This document shows positions 1-5,211 of a stretch of DNA of 5,401 nucleotides, piece by piece. A model generated the notes under the pieces. It worked only from the letters and a program-made list of their open reading frames with translations, did not search any database and was not told the origin of the DNA. The position numbers and the translations under genes are program-made. The DNA is from Candidatus Atribacteria bacterium (GTDB lineage: Bacteria > Atribacterota > Atribacteria > Atribacterales > Atribacteraceae). The stretch's first letter is position 1, and every line of letters starts with the position of its first letter. The stretch is taken from positions 1 through 5,401 of the forward strand of contig JAPLGF010000191.1 of the NCBI GenBank assembly GCA_026390275.1. Reading direction: 5' to 3'.

Positions 1-1
1 G

Positions 2-238
2 GTCCTGGATAATCCCCGAGAGGCCATCCAAAGCCTACTCGGGAAAGAGCTTCCGGCCGGACAGACCATTCAGTTTATTGAAAACCTCCCGGGAATGGAT
101 CAGACTTTCATCCTTCCCCCTTACCAGGGAGAACTCTCCCGGGAGGAATTGAAGAAAGTGACTGGTGGGGGGGAGCATACTGATTGTGGGATGGGAGCTT
201 ATGCTGATTGTGGGATGGGCTTGTATATAGCAAAATAA
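2..238 (+). CDS. RiPP precursor peptide with nitrile-hydratase-like leader (NHLP/proteusin type), 3' part only
   Basis: The reading frame is open from the left edge to a TAA at 236-238 and gives 78 residues; the start codon and probably some 20-30 N-terminal residues are outside the window. The translated part matches the C-terminal half of NHLP leaders: NPREAIQ (residues 4-10), GKELPAG (14-20), a beta-like stretch ending FILPP (36-40), then ELSREELKKVTGG (44-56), which corresponds to the family's usual ELSxEELxxVxGG end. Family knowledge says the leader is bound by modifying enzymes and cut after Gly-Gly. This would release a 22-residue core (57-78) holding two octapeptide repeats of the form DCGMGxYx. 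The core has two Cys, one Thr and no Ser, so a multi-ring lanthipeptide is unlikely. Azole formation or radical-SAM chemistry on Cys, Asp, Tyr or Met are possible, but this is inference. No maturase or transporter is present to the right; the next genes are convergent and unrelated. Leader assignment is confident; the modification is unknown. Confidence 0.85.
   Translation, partial: VLDNPREAIQSLLGKELPAGQTIQFIENLPGMDQTFILPPYQGELSREELKKVTGGGEHTDCGMGAYADCGMGLYIAK
180..219 (+). repeat. Tandem direct repeat encoding the DCGMG motif of the core peptide
   Basis: A 16-base unit, CTGATTGTGGGATGGG, occurs without mismatch at 180-195 and 204-219, with a 24-base period equal to eight codons. It encodes DCGMG twice; the full octads are DCGMGAYA (182-205) and DCGMGLYI (206-229), followed by Ala-Lys and the stop. 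The copies use identical codons over Asp-Cys-Gly-Met and differ only after the second Gly. This points to a fairly recent internal duplication of the core rather than chance similarity. Confidence 0.95.
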
Positions 239-342
239 TAATACTTTTCCCACTCACCGGATTGCCATTCTCTTTCATGGTGGTGAATTAAACCTTTACC
301 CATAGAAATACCGGAAGAACCTAAAATAATAATTGTCTTTCG

Positions 343-368
343 TACGGGCTTGATTCATCAAGCCCGTA
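343..368 (-). terminator. Hairpin terminator at the end of the Fe-S operon, possibly bidirectional
   Basis: A perfect 11-bp inverted repeat, TACGGGCTTGA and TCAAGCCCGTA (343-353 and 358-368), flanks a 4-base loop. It lies about 25 bases past the stop codon of the mrp-like gene. On the minus strand the stem is followed by CGAAAGACAATTATTATTTT, which is T-rich but not a clean T-run. On the plus strand no T-run follows. It sits between convergent genes, so it may also stop read-through from the precursor gene, about 105 bases past its TAA. The hairpin itself is certain; its function is inferred. Confidence 0.65.
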
Positions 369-392
369 AATGAGTCTACAGGATAAAAATCC

Positions 393-1148
393 TCATGACA
401 AACCAACCAGTAACTTATCAATAATCCCTTTCATTTTAGGGTTTTCATATTCTTCGATGCGACCGGTGTCGCAATATTCCGACAAAGCCGGGTCGATGGG
501 AAGTTCGCCTAAAAAGGGAATCTGCAACTGAGTGCTGATATCCTTTCCTTTGGGTTTGCCGAAAGGATAAATGATTTCCTGGCATTTGGGACAGGTGATA
601 AAACTCATATTTTCCACCAGTCCTAAAACCGGTTTCTGGAGTTGTTGAACCATATTGATGGCTTTTTTCACGATCAAAAAAGCCAGGTCTTGGGGAGAAG
701 AAACGATGACCGCTCCCTCCAGGGGCATGCTCTGGAGCACGGTAAGAGGGACATCACCGGTTCCGGGCGGCATATCCAGAACGAGAAAATCCAATTCAGA
801 CCAGAGCACCTCATCCCAAAAATCTTGTATGGCTTTGCTCAACAGGGGTCCCCGCCAAATGACTGGTTGATCCGGACTTTCCAATAAAAGATTGATAGAA
901 ATGACCGGTATCCGGTATTTTGGGGTTTCAACCGGTACGATTCCGGAATCAGTGATCTGAGGCCGGATATGCACGATCCCAAACATGGTGGGGATGCTGG
1001 GTCCGGTGATATCGGCATCCATAATTCCGACCTTATATCCCCGTCGAGCCAGCTCAACCGTCAGCAATGCCGACACCGAACTCTTCCCCACTCCTCCTTT
1101 TCCGCTCATTACCGCCATGGTGCGATTGATATTTGGATTGAGTTCCAC
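393..1148 (-). CDS. mrp: Mrp/NBP35-family Fe-S cluster carrier ATPase
   Basis: A 251-residue cytoplasmic P-loop ATPase of the Mrp/ApbC/NBP35 family, whose members bind a [4Fe-4S] cluster across a dimer and pass it to apo-proteins. Visible motifs are the deviant Walker A SGKGGVGKSS (15-24, signature Lys17), switch I DADITGPSIPTMFG (44-57), the family-typical WRGPLLSKAI (98-107), Walker B LDMPPGTGD (124-132), and ENMSFITCPKC (179-189), whose Cys186 and Cys189 form the bridging CxxC. Length fits the short anaerobe/archaeal form that lacks the N-terminal MIP18/DUF59 domain. The start is a GTG (1146-1148) preceded by AGAAAGGAG with a 9-base spacer; no other start is as well supported. It is the last gene of the operon, 86 bases after the DsrE-like gene and just before the hairpin at 343-368. 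Family assignment is firm; the client proteins are not known. Confidence 0.95.
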   Translation of the reverse strand: MELNPNINRTMAVMSGKGGVGKSSVSALLTVELARRGYKVGIMDADITGPSIPTMFGIVHIRPQITDSGIVPVETPKYRIPVISINLLLESPDQPVIWRGPLLSKAIQDFWDEVLWSELDFLVLDMPPGTGDVPLTVLQSMPLEGAVIVSSPQDLAFLIVKKAINMVQQLQKPVLGLVENMSFITCPKCQEIIYPFGKPKGKDISTQLQIPFLGELPIDPALSEYCDTGRIEEYENPKMKGIIDKLLVGLS

Positions 1149-1234
1149 TGATTACAGCTCCTTTCTTCTCTTGTTTAAATACCATGAGTTCTTTATCAAT
1201 CTAAAGTCAACAATCGATTTACGAAATGAAAAGG

Positions 1235-1555
1235 TTAAAAAGTAACAACCTTATCACTCTCTTTGATCAATTCATATAAATCCTTCATGGTCGAAAGGGG
1301 ACATAATTCGGTCCCACCCTTTTGACGGATTTTCAGGCAGGTACCGCAAGCCAATATGTTCCCACCGTTTTCCACCAGGGCATGCATCTGTTCGGTAATA
1401 TCAAATTGATTGGTTGATAGAGATTCACACTCTACTCCCTTAGCCATTAAAAATACCTTGACCGTATCTCCACTTTTAAGAACGAAATTTCCTAAACGAA
1501 AGGCGTTCCAAACCGTTTCAGCATCGTTCGAGTAAAGAATAATACCGATTTTCAT
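1235..1555 (-). CDS. DsrE/DsrF-like small sulfur-relay family protein
   Basis: A 106-residue protein with the DsrE-like alpha/beta pattern: an N-terminal strand MKIGIILYSND (1-11), helix WNAFRLGNFVLKSGD (16-30), strand VKVFLMAKGV (32-41), a middle helix, then the conserved ILACGTCLKIR (67-77), and a C-terminal strand KVVTF. In DsrE/TusD-type proteins a Cys at the end of the penultimate strand can carry persulfide. Here the site is Cys70-Gly-Thr-Cys73, with further Cys at 43 and 85. The protein is cytoplasmic, with no signal or membrane segment. The ATG (1553-1555) follows GAAAGGGTG. It sits 28 bases after the TIM-barrel gene and upstream of the mrp-like gene, which suggests sulfur or Fe-S handling. 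DsrE-family proteins are diverse, so actual sulfur transfer is inferred from the Cys pair and the context. Confidence 0.85.
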   Translation of the reverse strand: MKIGIILYSNDAETVWNAFRLGNFVLKSGDTVKVFLMAKGVECESLSTNQFDITEQMHALVENGGNILACGTCLKIRQKGGTELCPLSTMKDLYELIKESDKVVTF

Positions 1556-1583
1556 GTTTTCACCCTTTCAATATAATCGTTTT

Positions 1584-2462
1584 TTAGCTTTCAAGCTCTT
1601 TCAAACTTTCGACGCTTTGAATAACTCCATCGCGGTCGAGTTCGGGCTCTAAAGCCACAAAGTTTGAATACTGGTCGGCTTTCATTTGATTGAATATTTC
1701 CGTATAGGGAATATCACCTTCCCTTAGAACAGTCAGTTGATACCTATCATTTTCATGTTTGAAATCCTTGATATGTACATTGAAAATATGGGATTTAATG
1801 ATCTGGTATTCTTCAGCCAAAGGAGCATCCGAGTACTCTTTCACCCAATCAAACTCCATGGATCGATAACTATTCCCCACATCCCAAAGCAGTTTTAAAT
1901 AAGGATTTTTCAGGATGCTGGACAGATGAAAAGTCATCATTCCCCGGGGCAAATAAGAGAAGGGACAATTCTCCACCACCAATAAGAGATTGTTCGTTTC
2001 TGCTATTTGAACCGGTTTGGTAAATTTTTCAGCGATGTCGGATATGATGTCCCGAACATTTTGATTGGCCACCCCCTCTTTCTCGATCCGGAAGGGAAAT
2101 ATTCGCAAACATTCGGCGCCAATCCTTTTTCCCATATCTATGCACCATTCGAGTTTATCGAGATGATGCTCATAGGTATCGTCGTAGGTAATAAAGCTTT
2201 CACTAAATTTCTCTATACTCGATAGATCGTGATAGAGCGGACACATCAGAAATAAGGTGGTGGAGAGGCAGGATACTTTCAGGTGATATTTATTAATGGT
2301 TCGTGCCATTCGATCAACTTCGTCGTCAGCAAGGTTCTCGGCGGTTTTCCCCCAAAGGGAGTGAATCTCCAGGTAGTGGAAGCCCCACTTATTCGCCAAA
2401 AAAACCGCCTTGTCAAAATCCCTGTCGATTTGATCGGTAATAATCGAATTTTTCATAATCAA
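1584..2462 (-). CDS. Sugar phosphate isomerase/epimerase-like TIM-barrel protein (xylose isomerase-like / AP endonuclease 2 fold)
   Basis: A 292-residue protein with the motif order of the xylose-isomerase-like TIM-barrel superfamily (PF01261 type): GFHYLEIHSLWG (27-38, Glu32), GAECLRIFPF (115-124), LLVVENCPFSYLPRG (160-174, Glu164), LLWDVGNSYR (191-200, Asp194), IFNVHIKDF (226-234, His230, Lys232, Asp233), REGDIPY (247-253) and VALEPELD (269-276, Glu272). Glu164, Asp194, His230 and Glu272 are the likely divalent-metal ligands. Family members isomerise or epimerise sugars and related polyols; the substrate here cannot be told. AGGAG (2469-2473) lies 6 bases before a TTG (2460-2462) and 12 bases before an ATG (2454-2456). 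TTG has the better spacing, but the ATG, giving a protein two residues shorter, remains possible. The gap to the MBL-fold gene is 33 bases. Carbohydrate-type enzymes are unusual in this Fe-S cluster set, so its role in the operon is unexplained. Confidence 0.88.
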   Translation of the reverse strand: MIMKNSIITDQIDRDFDKAVFLANKWGFHYLEIHSLWGKTAENLADDEVDRMARTINKYHLKVSCLSTTLFLMCPLYHDLSSIEKFSESFITYDDTYEHHLDKLEWCIDMGKRIGAECLRIFPFRIEKEGVANQNVRDIISDIAEKFTKPVQIAETNNLLLVVENCPFSYLPRGMMTFHLSSILKNPYLKLLWDVGNSYRSMEFDWVKEYSDAPLAEEYQIIKSHIFNVHIKDFKHENDRYQLTVLREGDIPYTEIFNQMKADQYSNFVALEPELDRDGVIQSVESLKELES

Positions 2463-2495
2463 TCTCTTCTCCTCATTTTTCGAATCTGTACATCC

Positions 2496-3221
2496 TTATT
2501 CCCACTCCAGTTTCATACCGACTCCGGTAGTAAAATATCCTGAGTCCCAGATATCCCGAGCCATGTCCATACCGGTGAAACCGGTACAGTGACAGGGTGC
2601 GATTCTATCCACACCCAGCTTTTTTAGATTTTGGAGCTGAGATTCTATTTCCTCATCTTCACTTTGGCAAAGATGAAGTCCACCCATTACTCCTCCAACG
2701 GGTTGACCAGCCACCTGCGAAGCCGTGGATACCATTCTTTCCAATCCTGGATGACAACATCCACCAATAAAAAGTGCCTTCTCCTTCCCAACTACCACCA
2801 ACCCCTGTTCATTGATGGCTCCCACAACCTCTCCGGTAGAAAAAAGCCCGGGAAGAATTTCCATCCCTTCCGAAACTTCCTTTAAATCTCCGTTCAAATC
2901 GAGTATTTTTTTCCGGAAGGCTGTTGAAAAGGAAGGAAGAATGAAAATCTCGATATCGATTCGATTGGCAAGGAGGCTTATCAATCCACCGACATGATCA
3001 TAATGTTCATGAGAAAGAACCACCTTTTCAATCGTGGAAGCATCGATACCTAATCGTTGCATATTGGCAAGGAGCAACGGCCCGCTTTCTCCGGTGTCGA
3101 AGAGAACCTTCTTTCCCCTATCATTTTCAACCATACAGGAAAATCCATGGGAAGGAAGAAGATCGTCCTGAATGGTTCGATTATCATATAAGATGGTCAC
3201 TGTGAAAAGTGGGAATGACAT
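2496..3221 (-). CDS. Metallo-beta-lactamase-fold hydrolase, dihydropterin ribofuranosyl-aminobenzene phosphate synthase-like (COG1237 type)
   Basis: A cytoplasmic MBL-fold protein of 241 residues from the ATG chosen here. Motifs: LFDTG (40-44), SHEHYDHVGG (70-79; metal ligands His71, His73, Asp75, His76), IGGCCHPG (152-159), GGLHL (180-184) and PCHCTG (209-214). The GCCHPG, GGLHL and PCHCTG set is typical of the group named after an archaeal 7,8-dihydropterin-6-methyl ribofuranosyl-aminobenzene phosphate synthase. That name is widely transferred, and the true substrate in bacteria is mostly untested. Start choice: a longer frame begins at GTG 3231-3233, but that codon overlaps the GGAG (3233-3236) and has no ribosome-binding site of its own. 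The ATG at 3219-3221 lies 11 bases after the GGAG and gives MSFPLFTVTILYDN. The stop of the upstream ATPase is only 17 bases away. MBL proteins of this type often accompany the MinD/NifX gene sets. Family is sure; reaction is not. Confidence 0.88.
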   Translation of the reverse strand: MSFPLFTVTILYDNRTIQDDLLPSHGFSCMVENDRGKKVLFDTGESGPLLLANMQRLGIDASTIEKVVLSHEHYDHVGGLISLLANRIDIEIFILPSFSTAFRKKILDLNGDLKEVSEGMEILPGLFSTGEVVGAINEQGLVVVGKEKALFIGGCCHPGLERMVSTASQVAGQPVGGVMGGLHLCQSEDEEIESQLQNLKKLGVDRIAPCHCTGFTGMDMARDIWDSGYFTTGVGMKLEWE

Positions 3222-3232
3222 ATTTATTTTCA

Positions 3233-3236
3233 CTCC
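3233..3236 (-). promoter_or_regulatory. GGAG ribosome-binding site that decides the MBL-fold gene start
   Basis: On the minus strand the sequence reads TAAATGGAGTGAAAATAAATATG: the stop of the upstream ATPase, then GGAG, then the ATG at 3219-3221 after 11 bases. The in-frame GTG at 3231-3233 overlaps the GGAG itself and lacks an upstream purine-rich site, so the ATG is preferred. Confidence 0.55.
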
Positions 3237-3238
3237 AT

Positions 3239-4129
3239 TTAGGATTTGACCTGGTTAAAAAGGTTGCTGACAGCATTCCAGATGGCTGTTATCTGCTGGG
3301 CGAATGCTCCATAGGGATTATATTCGTAGGTTGATAGCCCGACCATCATCGATCGAACCACATCTTCATCAAAAGGAATTTCCGCCATGAGGGGAAGATC
3401 TCTTTCCCGGCAGAATTTTCTGATGGCTTCGGTGTTTTCTGGACTCAAATCGGATTTATTAAGAATCACCCAGGATTCTACTGGAAAATGCTGCCCTAAT
3501 TTCCAGATTCGTTCCAGATCGTGCAGTCCACTTAAAGTGGGTTCGGTCACCAAAAGAGCCAGATCACAGCCGGTGAGACTGGCGATGACCGGGCAGCCGA
3601 TACCGGGAGCACCGTCGATGAGAATCAGTTCGATTCTTCTTTCCTGAGCAAATTGTTCTGCTTTCTCCCGAAGTGCGGTCACCATTTTTCCCGAGTTTTC
3701 CCCACCGGGGAGCAATCTTCCATGATAGAGGTGACTCTTCCAGCGGGTTTTCGATGCCGACAGGCACCCGCTGGTATGGGGCTCCATGGCGATCGCCCCG
3801 ATCAGACAGAGATGAGCACAGAGTCTACACCCTTCGCACTTGATTGGATTAATATGCGGGTAATTGAGAAAGAGAGAAATAGCGTCAAAGCGGCAGGCAC
3901 CCATACATGCCAGGCATTGCTGGCATCGATCAGGATGCACAAAAGCTTTCTCACTGGCGATAAAAGATTGATGAAAAAATTGCTCCGGGTCAGCTACCAG
4001 AGCCAGATTGGGGGCATCAACATCGGCATCAACCAGGACTGCCTGGTCTTTTGCCAGAGCGGCCAATGAAGCCGTCAATGAGGTTTTCCCGGTTCCACCT
4101 TTCCCGCTCACTATCGCGACCTGTTTCAT
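3239..4129 (-). CDS. MinD-superfamily P-loop ATPase with inserted 2x[4Fe-4S] ferredoxin domain (second of pair)
   Basis: A 296-residue fusion-type protein of the COG1149 group. The ParA/MinD fold is split by a ferredoxin insertion: Walker A SGKGGTGKTS (8-17, signature Lys10), DADVDAPN (34-41), two CxxCxxCxxxC motifs at Cys69/72/75/79 and Cys98/101/104/108, then Walker B LIDGAPGIGC (170-179), LVTEPTLSGLHDLER, and VILNKSD. The first cluster motif is followed by Arg and the second by Leu where Pro is common. Such proteins are thought to couple ATP binding to electron or metal-cluster handling with NifX-type partners; this role is inferred from gene association. The ATG overlaps the stop of the preceding paralogue by four bases (ATGA, 4126-4129), and AAAGGAG lies 7 bases upstream, so the two products are probably translationally coupled and act as a pair. 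The Walker B region departs from the usual DxPPGTG (DGAPGIG here), a point of divergence from its partner. Confidence 0.93.
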   Translation of the reverse strand: MKQVAIVSGKGGTGKTSLTASLAALAKDQAVLVDADVDAPNLALVADPEQFFHQSFIASEKAFVHPDRCQQCLACMGACRFDAISLFLNYPHINPIKCEGCRLCAHLCLIGAIAMEPHTSGCLSASKTRWKSHLYHGRLLPGGENSGKMVTALREKAEQFAQERRIELILIDGAPGIGCPVIASLTGCDLALLVTEPTLSGLHDLERIWKLGQHFPVESWVILNKSDLSPENTEAIRKFCRERDLPLMAEIPFDEDVVRSMMVGLSTYEYNPYGAFAQQITAIWNAVSNLFNQVKS

Positions 4130-4983
4130 GGTTTCACTCCTTTGATTTTGATACGATTGAAGACAGCGCGTAATTCATCAGCGAAGGAGTTGTCACCATC
4201 GATAAGAGTCAACCCTCTTGCATACCTTTCCCCAATCGACCTTTGATATGGGATCCTGCCCAGAATTTCAATCCCTTTCTCCCGGCAATAGACCTCAGTT
4301 TTATTTCCATTTAAACCCTGTTTATTGATTATGACTCCGAATGGGATATGAAGTTCTTCCAATGCGGCAACCGCCATTTTAAGGTCCGAGAAACCAAAGG
4401 GAGTGGGTTCGGTCACCAACAGACAATAATCAGCATCTTCCACTGCGGCCATCAGAGCACAACCGGTTCCGGGAGGACAATCGATAATAACAACCTGGTT
4501 TTGATTTTGGGAAAGACCCTTCTTCAGGGCATTGATCACCACCGGGGACCGTGGTTCACCGATGGTCAACACTCCCCGACGAAAGTCAATACCGCTTCGC
4601 GTTCTTCCCCTCTCGATTGATCCTTTCATCGATTGGTCTTTTTCAATAGCGGCTTTCGGACAGACAATACGACACCCTTCGCAACCATGACAAAGCTCAG
4701 GAAAGAAGAGGATTTTCTTCTTCACCATCGCCAGCGCTGAAAAAGCGCAAAATTCTACACATTCTCCACATCCATTACACTGCTCGGTTTGAATACGGGG
4801 GGCAAAAGAGGTAACTGGGGTACTTTCAAAAAATTCGGGTTTTAAAAAGAAATGAGCGTTGGGCGCTTCCACATCAGCATCAACAAAAACCACCGCTTCA
4901 GATTGGGCAATCGTCAGCGCCAAACTGGTGGCAATAAGAGTCTTTCCAGTTCCTCCTTTCCCACTGGCAACCGCAATTCTCAT
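4126..4983 (-). CDS. MinD-superfamily P-loop ATPase with inserted 2x[4Fe-4S] ferredoxin domain (first of pair)
   Basis: A 285-residue paralogue of the next gene, with the same architecture: Walker A SGKGGTGKTL (7-16, signature Lys9), DADVEAPN (35-42), Cys69/72/75/79 and Cys98/101/104/108 as two CxxCxxCxxxC ferredoxin motifs (the second followed by Pro), Walker B IIDCPPGTGC (166-175), LVTEPTPFGFSDLK and VIINKQG. The Cys positions are identical in the two paralogues. The frame is open further upstream to 5091, but the ATG at 4981-4983 is chosen: it places MRIAVASGKGG at the N-terminus as in the family, has AGGAG (4988-4992) four bases upstream and a second GGAG at 4994-4997, and overlaps the zinc-ribbon gene stop as ATGA. 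The extra 36 upstream residues would only be a shadow of that gene. Predicted to act in the cytoplasm with its neighbour and the NifX-type protein on metal-sulfur clusters; the precise function is unproven. Confidence 0.93.
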   Translation of the reverse strand: MRIAVASGKGGTGKTLIATSLALTIAQSEAVVFVDADVEAPNAHFFLKPEFFESTPVTSFAPRIQTEQCNGCGECVEFCAFSALAMVKKKILFFPELCHGCEGCRIVCPKAAIEKDQSMKGSIERGRTRSGIDFRRGVLTIGEPRSPVVINALKKGLSQNQNQVVIIDCPPGTGCALMAAVEDADYCLLVTEPTPFGFSDLKMAVAALEELHIPFGVIINKQGLNGNKTEVYCREKGIEILGRIPYQRSIGERYARGLTLIDGDNSFADELRAVFNRIKIKGVKP

Positions 4984-5189
4984 GACACTCCTACTCCTTC
5001 TCGAACCATGTTCGTTCCACATTGGGGACATCGAACCTGAGAACATGGAATGCCGGTCTGGTGAGGAACCCTGGTACCACACTGCGGGCAAATGCAGCTT
5101 CCACCCGCACCTGCCCCGCCTCTCCCTCTTCGTCCCATTCCTCCCTGGCCGGGAGACCGATTTCCTCCCCGATTCCCTAAGCCTTTCAT
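4980..5189 (-). CDS. Small Gly/Arg-rich zinc-ribbon protein
   Basis: A 69-residue protein in two parts. Residues 1-31 are low-complexity, rich in Gly, Arg and Asn, probably disordered and positively charged. Residues 32-64 form a compact Cys-rich unit, CICPQCG (Cys32, 34, 37) and PCSQVRCPQCG (Cys49, 54, 57), ending NMVRE. The two CPQCG knuckles are typical of a zinc ribbon (or rubredoxin-like metal site). Similar small proteins occur beside NifX and ferredoxin-ATPase genes in anaerobes; none has a role I can name. The start is well supported: ATG 5187-5189 follows AGGAGG with an 8-base spacer. It ends in a 4-base ATGA overlap with the first MinD-type ATPase and lies 22 bases after the NifX-type gene. 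A role as metal-binding partner or cluster chaperone is a guess. Confidence 0.85.
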   Translation of the reverse strand: MKGLGNRGGNRSPGQGGMGRRGRGGAGAGGSCICPQCGTRVPHQTGIPCSQVRCPQCGTNMVREGVGVS

Positions 5190-5211
5190 GGTTTCATCCT
5201 CCTCATCATGA

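Noticed and set aside
35..253. A 72-residue minus-strand open frame with a repeated HPTIS motif
   Set aside because: It is antisense to the NHLP precursor, and its repeat is simply the reverse-strand reading of the DCGMG DNA repeat. The leader family match on the plus strand explains the region better.
380..393. Small hairpin AGGAT/ATCCT near the mrp-like gene stop
   Set aside because: A 5-bp AT-rich stem is too weak to call; the 11-bp hairpin at 343-368 is the better terminator.
1149..1234. Internal promoter before the mrp-like gene, with TTGACT as a -35 box
   Set aside because: TTGACT is present on the minus strand, but no convincing -10 box lies 16-18 bases after it; the nearest TATTTA is about 23 bases away.
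1231..1252. Inverted repeat AAGGTT/AACCTT at the end of the DsrE-like gene as a terminator
   Set aside because: The stem is only 6 bp with a 10-base AT-rich loop, overlaps the coding end, and lacks a following T-run, so an internal operon terminator is not supported.
3653..4069. A 138-residue plus-strand open frame
   Set aside because: It lies wholly antisense to the ferredoxin-ATPase gene, shows no recognisable domain, and its composition follows the opposite strand's codons.
4984..5091. An N-terminal extension of 36 residues on the first MinD-type ATPase
   Set aside because: The extension overlaps the zinc-ribbon gene in another frame, has no family similarity, and the internal ATG has a good ribosome-binding site and ATGA coupling.
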